Positions 25,701-37,518 of a DNA stretch of 64,000 bases are shown here, one piece after another; the first letter of the stretch is position 1, and each line of letters opens with the position of its first letter. The translations under genes and the position numbers were made by a program. Origin of the DNA: Acanthosepion lycidas. Lineage: Eukaryota > Mollusca > Cephalopoda > Sepiida > Sepiidae. The notes beneath the pieces were generated by a model. That model ran no database searches. It was not told the origin of the DNA and was given only the letters and a program-made list of their open reading frames with translations. The stretch is from contig OZ010603.1 of assembly GCA_963932145.1 (NCBI GenBank), positions 82,733,255-82,797,254 of the forward strand. Reading direction: 5' to 3'.

Positions 25701-28320
25701 ATTCATGGAAGAAGAGCAGCATGCAAATAATTGAGTCTCATCAGTCGGATTTCAGTGAAAAATTGTGTGGACATAAAGTGGGTGATCACAGTTTATTTCT
25801 CTACTCTTTGCCATTCATATTTATATTTCCATTCTTTAATTTAGCATTAGGACAGGCCATTAACTCATTTATAATCTGCCTAAAAATATTTCATATCCAA
25901 ATCCATGGAAGAAGAGCAGCATGCAAATAATTGAGCCTCATCAGTCGGATTTCAGTGAAAAATTATGTGGACATAAAGTAGGTGATCACAGTTTATTTCT
26001 CTACTCTTTGCTATTCATATTTATATTTCCATTCTTTAATTTAGCATTAGGACAGGCCATTAACTCATTTATAATCTGCCTAAAAATATTTCATATCCAA
26101 ATCCATGGAAGAAGAGCAGCATGCAAATAATTGAGTCTCATCAGTCGGATTTCAGTGAAAAATTGTGTGGACATAAAGTGGGTGATAACAGTTTATTTCT
26201 CTACTCTTTGCCATTCATATTTATATTTCCATTCTATAATTTAGCATTAGGACAGGCCATTAACTCATTTATAATCTGCCTAAAAATATTTCATATCCAA
26301 ATCCATGGAAGAAGAGCAGCATGCAAATAATTGAGTCTCATCAGTCGGATTTCAGTGAAAAATTGTGTGGACATAAAGTGGGTGATCACAGTTTATTTCT
26401 CTACTCTTTGCCATTCATATTTATATTTCCATTCTATAATTTAGCATTAGGACAGGCCATTAACTCATTTATAATCTGCCTAAAAATATTTCATATCCAA
26501 ATTCATGGAAGAAGAGCAGCATGCAAATAATTGAGTCTCATCAGTCGGATTTCAGTGAAAAATTGTGTGGACATAAAGTGGGTGATCACAGTTTATTTCT
26601 CTACTCTTTGCCATTCATATTTATATTTCCATTCTATAATTTAGCATTAGGACAGGCCATTAACTCATTTATAATCTGCCTAAAAATATTTCATATCCAA
26701 ATTCATGGAAGAAGAGCAGCATGCAAATAATTGAGTCTCATCAGTCGGATTTCAGTGAAAAATTGTGTGGACATAAAGTGGGTGATCACAGTTTATTTCT
26801 CTACTCTTTGCCATTCATATTTATATTTCCATTCTATAATTTAGCATTAGGACAGGCCATTAACTCATTTATAATCTGCCTAAAAATATTTCATATCCAA
26901 ATTCATGGAAGAAGAGCAGCATGCAAATAATTGAGTCTCATCAGTCGGATTTCAGTGAAAAATTGTGTGGACATAAAGTGGGTGATAACAGTTTATTTCT
27001 CTACTCTTTGCCATTCATATTTATATTTCCATTCTATAATTTAGCATTAGGACAGGCCATTAACTCATTTATAATCTGCCTAAAAATATTTCATATCCAA
27101 ATCCATGGAAGAAGAGCAGCATGCAAATAATTGAGCCTCATCAGTCGGATTTCAGTGAAAAATTGTGTGGACATAAAGTGGGTGATCACAGTTTATTTCT
27201 CTACTCTTTGCCATTCATATTTATATTTCCATTCTTTAATTTAGCATTAGGACAGGCCATTAACTCATTTATAATCTGCCTAAAAATATTTCATATCCAA
27301 ATTCATGGAAGAAGAGCAGCATGCAAATAATTGAGTCTCATCAGTCGGATTTCAGTGAAAAATTGTGTGGACATAAGGTGGGTGATCACAGTTTATTTCT
27401 CTACTCTTTGCCATTCATATTTATATTTCCATTCTATAATTTAGTATTAGGACAGGCCATTAACTCATTTATAATCTGCCTAAAAATATTTCATATCCAA
27501 ATCCATGGAAGAAGAGCAGCATGCAAATAATTGAGTCTCATCAGTCGGATTTCAGTGAAAAATTGTGTGGACATAAAGTGGGAGATAACAGTTTATTTCT
27601 CTACTCTTTGCCATTCATATTTATATTTCCATTCTATAATTTAGCATTAGGACAGGCCATTAACTCATTTATAATCTGCCTAAAAATATTTCATATCCAA
27701 ATTCATGGAAGAAGAGCAGCATGCAAATAATTGAGTCTCACCAGTCGGATTTCAGTGAAAAATTGTGTGGACATAAAGTGGGTGATCACAGTTTATTTCT
27801 CTACTCTTTGCCATTCATATTTATATTTCCATTCTATAATTTAGCATTAGGACAGGCCATTAACTCATTTATAATCTGCCTAAAAATATTTCATATCCAA
27901 ATTCATGGAAGAAGAGCAGCATGCAAATAATTGAGTCTCATCAGTCGGATTTCAGTGAAAAATTGTGTGGACATAAAGTGGGTGATCACAGTTTATTTCT
28001 CTACTCTTTGCCATTCATATTTATATTTCCATTCTATAATTTAGCATTAGGACAGGCCATTAACTCATTTATAATCTGCCTAAAAATATTTCATATCCAA
28101 ATTCATGGAAGAAGAGCAGCATGCAAATAATTGAGTCTCATCAGTCGGATTTCAGTGAAAAATTGTGTGGACATAAAGTGGGTGATCACAGTTTATTTCT
28201 CTACTCTTTGCCATTCATATTTATATTTCCATTCTATAATTTAGCATTAGGACAGGCCATTAACTCATTTATAATCTGCCTAAAAATATTTCATATCCAA
28301 ATCCATGGAAGAAGAGCAGC
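22721..28320 (+). repeat. 2,800-bp (14-monomer) near-perfect tandem duplication
   Basis: Copy 1 runs from about 22,721 to 25,520 and copy 2 from about 25,521 to 28,320. Every rare marker I followed recurs exactly 2,800 bp later: ATTGAGTGG (22,762/25,562), CTTTCCCATTAAT (22,806/25,606), AATTATGTGG with AAAGTAGG (23,161/25,961), TTTGCTATTC (23,207/26,007), ACATAAGGTG (24,571/27,371) and TTAGTATTAGG (24,641/27,441). I found three mismatches: 23,536/26,336, 24,783/27,583 and 24,941/27,741. Beyond 28,361 the match to the start of the unit ends. It is among the youngest large-scale events in the window. Confidence 0.93.
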
Positions 28321-28520
28321 ATGCAAATAATTGAGCCTCATCAGTCGGATTTCAGTGAAAAATTGTGTGGACATAAAGTGGGTGATCACAGTTTATTTCT
28401 CTACTCTTTGCCATTCATATTTATATTTCCATTCTTTAATTTAGCATTAGGACATGCCATTAACTCATTTATAATCTGCCTAAAAATATTTCATATCCAA
28501 ATTCATGGAAGAAGAGCAGC

Positions 28521-31500
28521 ATGCAAATAATTGAGTCTCATCAGTCGGATTTCAGTGAAAAATTGTGTGGACATAAGGTGGGTGATCACAGTTTATTTCT
28601 CTACTCTTTGCCATTCATATTTATATTTCCATTCTATAATTTAGCATTAGGAAAGGCCATTAACACATTTATAATCTGCCTAAAAATATTTCCTATCCAA
28701 ATTCATGGAAGAAGAGCACCATGCAAATAATTGAGTCTCATCAGTCGGATTTCAGTGAAAAATTGTGTGGACATAAAGTGGGGGATCACAGTTTATTTCT
28801 CTACTCTTTGCCATTCATATTTATATTTCCATTCTATAATTTAGCATTAGGACAGGCCATTAATTCATTTATAATCTGCCTAAAAATATTTCATATCCAA
28901 ATTCATGGAAGAAGAGCAGCATGCAAATAATTGAGTCTCATCAGTCGGATTTCAGTGAAAAATTGTGTGGACATAAAGTGGGTGATAACAGTTTATTTCT
29001 CTACTCTTTGCCATTCATATTTATATTTCCATTCTATAATTTAGCATTAGGACAGGCCATTAACTCATTTATAATCTGCCTAAAAATATTTCATATCCAA
29101 ATTCATGGAAGAAGAGCAGCATGCAAATAATTGAGTCTCATCAGTCGGATTTCAGTGAAAAATTGTGTGGACATAAAGTGGGTGATCACAGTTTATTTCT
29201 CTACTCTTTGCCATTCATATTTATATTTCCATTCTATAATTTAGCATTAGGACAGGCCATTAACTCATTTATAATCTGCCTAAAAATATTTCATATCCAA
29301 ATTCATGGAAGAAGAGCAGCATGCAAATAATTGAGTCTCATCAGTCGGATTTCAGTGAAAAATTGTGTGGACATAAAGTGGGGGATCACAGTTTATTTCT
29401 CTACTCTTTGCCATTCATATTTATATTTCCATTCTATAATTTAGCATTAGGACAGGCCATTAATTCATTTATAATCTGCCTAAAAATATTTCATATCCAA
29501 ATTCATGGAAGAAGAGCAGCATGCAAATAATTGAGTCTCATCAGTCGGATTTCAGTGAAAAATTGTGTGGACATAAAGTGGGTGATAACAGTTTATTTCT
29601 CTACTCTTTGCCATTCATATTTATATTTCCATTCTATAATTTAGCATTAGGACAGGCCATTAACACATTTATAATCTGCCTAAAAATATTTCCTATCCAA
29701 ATTCATGGAAGAAGAGCACCATGCAAATAATTGAGTCTCATCAGTCGGATTTCAGTGAAAAATTGTGTGGACATAAGGTGGGTGATCACAGTTTATTTCT
29801 CTACTCTTTGCCATTCATATTTATATTTCCATTCTATAATTTAGCATTAGGAAAGGCCATTAACACATTTATAATCTGCCTAAAAATATTTCCTATCCAA
29901 ATTCATGGAAGAAGAGCACCATGCAAATAATTGAGTCTCATCAGTCGGATTTCAGTGAAAAATTGTGTGGACATAAAGTGGGGGATCACAGTTTATTTCT
30001 CTACTCTTTGCCATTCATATTTATATTTCCATTCTATAATTTAGCATTAGGACAGGCCATTAATTCATTTATAATCTGCCTAAAAATATTTCATATCCAA
30101 ATTCATGGAAGAAGAGCAGCATGCAAATAATTGAGTCTCATCAGTCGGATTTCAGTGAAAAATTGTGTGGACATAAAGTGGGTGATAACAGTTTATTTCT
30201 CTACTCTTTGCCATTCATATTTATATTTCCATTCTATAATTTAGCATTAGGACAGGCCATTAACTCATTTATAATCTGCCTAAAAATATTTCATATCCAA
30301 ATTCATGGAAGAAGAGCAGCATGCAAATAATTGAGTCTCATCAGTCGGATTTCAGTGAAAAATTGTGTGGACATAAAGTGGGTGATCACAGTTTATTTCT
30401 CTACTCTTTGCCATTCATATTTATATTTCCATTCTATAATTTAGCATTAGGACAGGCCATTAACTCATTTATAATCTGCCTAAAAATATTTCATATCCAA
30501 ATTCATGGAAGAAGAGCAGCATGCAAATAATTGAGTCTCATCAGTCGGATTTCAGTGAAAAATTGTGTGGACATAAAGTGGGGGATCACAGTTTATTTCT
30601 CTACTCTTTGCCATTCATATTTATATTTCCATTCTATAATTTAGCATTAGGACAGGCCATTAATTCATTTATAATCTGCCTAAAAATATTTCATATCCAA
30701 ATTCATGGAAGAAGAGCAGCATGCAAATAATTGAGTCTCATCAGTCGGATTTCAGTGAAAAATTGTGTGGACATAAAGTGGGTGATAACAGTTTATTTCT
30801 CTACACTTTGCCATTCATATTTATATTTCCATTCTATAATTTAGCATTAGGACAGGCCATTAACACATTTATAATCTGCCTAAAAATATTTCCTATCCAA
30901 ATTCATGGAAGAAGAGCACCATGCAAATAATTGAGTCTCATCAGTCGGATTTCAGTGAAAAATTGTGTGGACATAAGGTGGGTGATCACAGTTTATTTCT
31001 CTACTCTTTGCCATTCATATTTATATTTCCATTCTATAATTTAGCATTAGGAAAGGCCATTAACACATTTATAATCTGCCTAAAAATATTTCCTATCCAA
31101 ATTCATGGAAGAAGAGCACCATGCAAATAATTGAGTCTCATCAGTCGGATTTCAGTGAAAAATTGTGTGGACATAAAGTGGGGGATCACAGTTTATTTCT
31201 CTACTCTTTGCCATTCATATTTATATTTCCATTCTATAATTTAGCATTAGGACAGGCCATTAATTCATTTATAATCTGCCTAAAAATATTTCATATCCAA
31301 ATTCATGGAAGAAGAGCAGCATGCAAATAATTGAGTCTCATCAGTCGGATTTCAGTGAAAAATTGTGTGGACATAAAGTGGGTGATAACAGTTTATTTCT
31401 CTACTCTTTGCCATTCATATTTATATTTCCATTCTATAATTTAGCATTAGGACAGGCCATTAACTCATTTATAATCTGCCTAAAAATATTTCATATCCAA

Positions 31501-31720
31501 ATTCATGGAAGAAGAGCAGCATGCAAATAATTGAGTCTCATCAGTCGGATTTCAGTGAAAAATTGTGTGGACATAAAGTGGGTGATCACAGTTTATTTCT
31601 CTACTCTTTGCCATTCATATTTATATTTCCATTCTATAATTTAGCATTAGGACAGGCCATTAACTCATTTATAATCTGCCTAAAAATATTTCATATCCAA
31701 ATTCATGGAAGAAGAGCAGC
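28521..31720 (+). repeat. 1,200-bp (6-monomer) higher-order repeat, two full copies and a partial third
   Basis: Units start at 28,521, 29,721 and 30,921 with a monomer carrying ACATAAGGTG, GGAAAGGCC, TTAACACATTT, TTCCTATCC and GAGCACC. TTAACACATTT with GGACAGGCC marks the sixth monomer of the first two units (29,641 and 30,841). A 600-bp period is nested inside: GTGGGGGATCAC and TTAATTCATTT recur at about 28,780, 29,380, 29,980, 30,580 and 31,180. The third unit breaks off at about 31,720. CTACACTTTG at 30,801 is a private change. Confidence 0.9.
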
Positions 31721-34700
31721 ATGCAAATAATTGAGTCTCATCAGTCGGATTTCAGTGAAAAATTGTGTGGACATAAAGTGGGTGATAACAGTTTATTTCT
31801 CTACTCTTTGCCATTCATATTTATATTTCCATTCTATAATTTAGCATTAGGACAGGCCATTAACTCATTTATAATCTGCCTAAAAATATTTCATATCCAA
31901 ATTCATGGAAGAAGAGCAGCATGCAAATAATTGAGTCTCATCAGTCGGATTTCAGTGAAAAATTGTGTGGACATAAAGTGGGTGATCACAGTTTATTTCT
32001 CTACTCTTTGCCATTCATATTTATATTTCCATTCTATAATTTAGCATTAGGACAGGCCATTAACTCATTTATAATCTGCCTAAAAATATTTCATATCCAA
32101 ATTCATGGAAGAAGAGCAGCATGCAAATAATTGAGTCTCATCAGTCGGATTTCAGTGAAAAATTGTGTGGACATAAAGTGGGTGATAACAGTATATTTCT
32201 CTACTCTTTGCCATTCATATTTATATTTCCATTCTATAATTTAGCATTAGGACAGGCCATTAACTCATTTATAATCTGCCTAAAAATATTTCATATCCAA
32301 ATCCATGGAAGAAGAGCAGCATGCAAATAATTGAGCCTCATCAGTCGGATTTCAGTGAAAAATTGTGTGGACATAAAGTGGGTGATCACAGTTTATTTCT
32401 CTACTCTTTGCCATTCATATTTATATTTCCATTCTTTAATTTAGCATTAGGACAGGCCATTAACTCATTTATAATCTGCCTAAAAATATTTCATATCCAA
32501 ATTCATGGAAGAAGAGCAGCATGCAAATAACTGAGTCTCATCAGTCGGATTTCAGTGAAAAATTGTGTGGACATAAAGTGGGTGATCAGAGTTTATTTCT
32601 CTACTCTTTGCCATTCATATTTATATTTCCATTCTTTAATTTAGCATGAGGACAGGCCATTAACTCATTTATAATCTGCATAAAAATATTTCATATCCAA
32701 ATTCATAGAAGAAGAGTAGCATGCAAATAATTGAGTCTCATCAGTCGGATTTCAGTCAAAAATTGTGTGAACATAAAGATGGTGATCACAGTATATTTCT
32801 CTACTCTTTGCCATTCATATTTATATTTCCATTCTTTAATTTAGCATTAGGACAGGCCATTAACTCATTTATAATCTGCCTAAAAATATTTCATATCCAA
32901 ATCCATGGAAGAAGAGCAGCATGCAAATAATTGAGTCTCATCAGTCGGATTTCAGTGAAAAATTGTGTGGACATAAAGTGGGTGATCACAGTTTATTTCT
33001 CTACTCTTTGCCATTCATATTTATATTTCCATTTTTAATTTAGCATTAGGACAGGCCATTAACTCATTTATAATCTGCTTAAAAATATTTCATATCCAAA
33101 TCCATGGAAGAAGAGCAGCATGCAAATAATTGAGCCTCATCAGTCGGATTTCAGTGAAAAATTGTGTGGACATAAAGTGGGTGATCACAGTTTATTTCTC
33201 TACTCTTTGCCATTAATATTTATATTTCCATTCTTTAATTTAGCATGAGGACAGGACATTAACTCATTTATAATCTGCATAAAAATATTTCATATCCAAA
33301 TTCATAGAAGAAGAGCAGCATGCAAATAATTGAGTCTCATCAGTCGGATTTCAGTGAAAAATTGTGTGGACATAAAGTGGGTGATAACAGTTTATTTCTC
33401 TACTCTTTGCCATTCATATTTATATTTCCATTCTATAATTTAGCATTAGGACAGGCCATTAACTCATTTATAATCTGCCTAAAAATATTTCATATCCAAA
33501 TTCATGGAAGAAGAGCAGCATGCAAATAATTGAGTCTCATCAGTCGGATTTCAGTGAAAAATTGTGTGGACATAAAGTGGGTGATCACAGTTTATTTCTC
33601 TACTCTTTGCCATTCATATTTATATTTCCATTCTATAATTTAGCATTAGGACAGGCCATTAACTCATTTATAATCTGCCTAAAAATATTTCATATCCAAA
33701 TTCATGGAAGAAGAGCAGCATGCAAATAATTGAGTCTCATCAGTCGGATTTCAGTGAAAAATTGTGTGGACATAAAGTGGGTGATAACAGTTTATTTCTC
33801 TACTCTTTGCCATTCATATTTATATTTCCATTCTATAATTTAGCATTAGGACAGGCCATTAACTCATTTATAATCTGCCTAAAAATATTTCATATCCAAA
33901 TTCATGGAAGAAGAGCAGCATGCAAATAATTGAGTCTCATCAGTCGGATTTCAGTGAAAAATTGTGTGGACATAAAGTGGGTGATCACAGTTTATTTCTC
34001 TACTCTTTGCCATTCATATTTATATTTCCATTCTATAATTTAGCATTAGGACAGGCCATTAACTCATTTATAATCTGCCTAAAAATATTTCATATCCAAA
34101 TTCATGGAAGAAGAGCAGCATGCAAATAATTGAGTCTCATCAGTCGGATTTCAGTGAAAAATTGTGTGGACATAAAGTGGGTGATAACAGTTTATTTCTC
34201 TACTCTTTGCCATTCATATTTATATTTCCATTCTATAATTTAGCATTAGGACAGGCCATTAACTCATTTATAATCTGCCTAAAAATATTTCATATCCAAA
34301 TTCATGGAAGAAGAGCAGCATGCAAATAATTGAGTCTCATCAGTCGGATTTCAGTGAAAAATTGTGTGGACATAAAGTGGGTGATCACAGTTTATTTCTC
34401 TACTCTTTGCCATTCATATTTATATTTCCATTCTATAATTTAGCATTAGGACAGGCCATTAACTCATTTATAATCTGCCTAAAAATATTTCATATCCAAA
34501 TTCATGGAAGAAGAGCAGCATGCAAATAATTGAGTCTCATCAGTCGGATTTCAGTGAAAAATTGTGTGGACATAAAGTGGGTGATAACAGTATATTTCTC
34601 TACTCTTTGCCATTCATATTTATATTTCCATTCTATAATTTAGCATTAGGACAGGCCATTAACTCATTTATAATCTGCCTAAAAATATTTCATATCCAAA

Positions 34701-35718
34701 TCCATGGAAGAAGAGCAGCATGCAAATAATTGAGCCTCATCAGTCGGATTTCAGTGAAAAATTGTGTGGACATAAAGTGGGTGATCACAGTTTATTTCTC
34801 TACTCTTTGCCATTCATATTTATATTTCCATTCTTTAATTTAGCATTAGGACAGGCCATTAACTCATTTATAATCTGCCTAAAAATATTTCATATCCAAA
34901 TTCATGGAAGAAGAGCAGCATGCAAATAACTGAGTCTCATCAGTCGGATTTCAGTGAAAAATTGTGTGGACATAAAGTGGGTGATCAGAGTTTATTTCTC
35001 TACTCTTTGCCATTCATATTTATATTTCCATTCTTTAATTTAGCATGAGGACAGGCCATTAACTCATTTATAATCTGCATAAAAATATTTCATATCCAAA
35101 TTCATAGAAGAAGAGCAGCATGCAAATAATTGAGTCTCATCAGTCGGATTTCAGTCAAAAATTGTGTGAACATAAAGATGGTGATCACAGTATATTTCTC
35201 TACTCTTTGCCATTCATATTTATATTTCCATTCTTTAATTTAGCATTAGGACAGGCCATTAACTCATTTATAATCTGCCTAAAAATATTTCATATCCAAA
35301 TCCATGGAAGAAGAGCAGCATGCAAATAATTGAGTCTCATCAGTCGGATTTCAGTGAAAAATTGTGTGGACATAAAGTGGGTGATCACAGTTTATTTCTC
35401 TACTCTTTGCCATTCATATTTATATTTCCATTTTTAATTTAGCATTAGGACAGGCCATTAACTCATTTATAATCTGCTTAAAAATATTTCATATCCAAAT
35501 CCATGGAAGAAGAGCAGCATGCAAATAATTGAGCCTCATCAGTCGGATTTCAGTGAAAAATTGTGTGGACATAAAGTGGGTGATCACAGTTTATTTCTCT
35601 ACTCTTTGCCATTAATATTTATATTTCCATTCTTTAATTTAGCATGAGGACAGGACATTAACTCATTTATAATCTGCATAAAAATATTTCATATCCAAAT
35701 TCATAGAAGAAGAGCAGC
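31321..35718 (+). repeat. 2,399-bp (12-monomer) unit, one full and one partial copy
   Basis: Markers in 31,321-33,319 recur 2,399 bp later: GATAACAGTATATTTC (32,184/34,583), ACATAAAGATGG with CAGTATATTTC (32,771/35,170), the 1-bp deletion CATTTTTAATTT (33,031/35,430), CTGCTTAAAAA (33,075/35,474) and GGACAGGACATT (33,249/35,648). GAAGAGTAGC at 32,714 is private to the first copy. The second copy is cut at about 35,718, where the next monomer has CATTCGG and GTCAAAAATT. Confidence 0.88.
33320..34719 (+). repeat. 400-bp dimeric higher-order repeat
   Basis: Monomers with GATAACAG and GATCACAG alternate strictly at 33,320, 33,520, 33,720, 33,920, 34,120, 34,320 and 34,520, all of the ATTCTATAATTT subtype. 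The same alternation is visible at 31,321-32,320. The dimer is nested in the 2,399-bp unit. Apart from the alternating base the two members look the same. Confidence 0.88.
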
Positions 35719-35918
35719 ATGCAAATAATTGAGTCTCATCATTCGGATTTCAGTCAAAAATTGTGTGAACATAAAGTGGGTGATCACAGTTTATTTCTCT
35801 ACTCTTTGCCATTCATATTTATATTTCCATTCTTTAATTTAGCATTAGGACAGGCCATTAACTCATTTATAATATGCCTAAAAATATTTCATATCCAAAT
35901 TCATGGAAGAAGAGCATT

Positions 35919-37518
35919 ATGCAAATAATTGAGCCTCATCAGTCGGATTTCAGTGAAAAATTGTGTGGACATAAAGTGGGTGATCACAGTTTATTTCTCT
36001 ACTCTTTGCCATTCATATTTATATTTCCATTCTTTAATTTAGCATTAAGACAGGCCATTAACTCATTTATAATCTGCCTAAAAATATTTCATATCCAAAT
36101 TCATGGAAGAAGAGCAGCATGCAAATAACTGAGTCTCATCAGTCGGATTTCAGTGAAAAATTGTGTGGACATAAAGTGGGTGATCAGAGTTTATTTCTCT
36201 ACTCTTTGCCATTAATATTTATATTTCCATTCTTTAATTTAGCATGAGGACAGGCCATTAACTCATTTATAATCTGCATAAAAATATTTCATATCCAAAT
36301 TCATAGAAGAAGAGCAGCATGCAAATAATTGAGTCTCATCAGTCGGATTTCAGTGAAAAATTGTGTGGACATAAAGTGGGTGATCACAGTTTATTTCTCT
36401 ACTCTTTGCCATTCATATTTATATTTCCATTCTATAATTTAGCATTAGGACAGGCCATTAACTCATTTATAATCTGCCTAAAAATATTTCATATCCAAAT
36501 CCATGGAAGAAGAGCAGCATGCAAATAATTGAGCCTCATCAGTCGGATTTCAGTGAAAAATTGTGTGGACATAAAGTGGGTGATCACAGTTTATTTCTCT
36601 ACTCTTTGACATTCATATTTATATTTCCATTCTATAATTTAGCATTAGGACAGGCCATTAACTCATTTATAATCTGCCTAAAAATATTTCATATCCAAAT
36701 CCATGGAAGAAGAGCAGCATGCAAATAATTGAGCCTCATCAGTCGGATTTCAGTGAAAAATTGTGTGGACATAAAGTGGGTGATCACAGTTTATTTCTCT
36801 ACTCTTTGCCATTCATATTTATATTTCCATTCTTTAATTTAGCATTAGGACAGGCTATTAACTCATTTATAATCTGCCTAAAAATATTTCATATCCAAAT
36901 TCATGGAAGAAGAGCAGCATGCAAATAATTGAGCCTCATCAGTCGGATTTCAGTGAAAAATTGTGTGGACATAAAGTGGGTGATCACAGTTTATTTCTCT
37001 ACTCTTTGCCATTCATATTTATATTTCCATTCTTTAATTTAGCATTAAGACAGGCCATTAACTCATTTATAATCTGCCTAAAAATATTTCATATCCAAAT
37101 TCATGGAAGAAGAGCAGCATGCAAATAACTGAGTCTCATCAGTCGGATTTCAGTGAAAAATTGTGTGGACATAAAGTGGGTGATCAGAGTTTATTTCTCT
37201 ACTCTTTGCCATTAATATTTATATTTCCATTCTTTAATTTAGCATGAGGACAGGCCATTAACGCATTTATAATCTGCATAAAAATATTTCATATCCAAAT
37301 TCATAGAAGAAGAGCAGCATGCAAATAATTGAGTCTCATCAGTCGGATTTCAGTGAAAAATTGTGTGGACATAAAGTGGGTGATCACAGTTTATTTCTCT
37401 ACTCTTTGCCATTCATATTTATATTTCCATTCTATAATTTAGCATTAGGACAGGCCATTAACTCATTTATAATCTGCCTAAAAATATTTCATATCCAAAT
37501 TCATGGAAGAAGAGCAGC
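35919..37518 (+). repeat. 1,000-bp unit, one full and one partial copy
   Basis: Three monomers in order (GAGCCTC with GCATTAAGAC; AACTGAGTC with GATCAGAG, CCATTAAT, GCATGAGG and CTGCATAAAA; then ATTCTATAATTT) occur at 35,919-36,518 and again at 36,919-37,518. The monomers between them include one with CTTTGACATTC at 36,606. ACGCATTTATAATC at 37,261 is private to the second copy. Confidence 0.8.
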
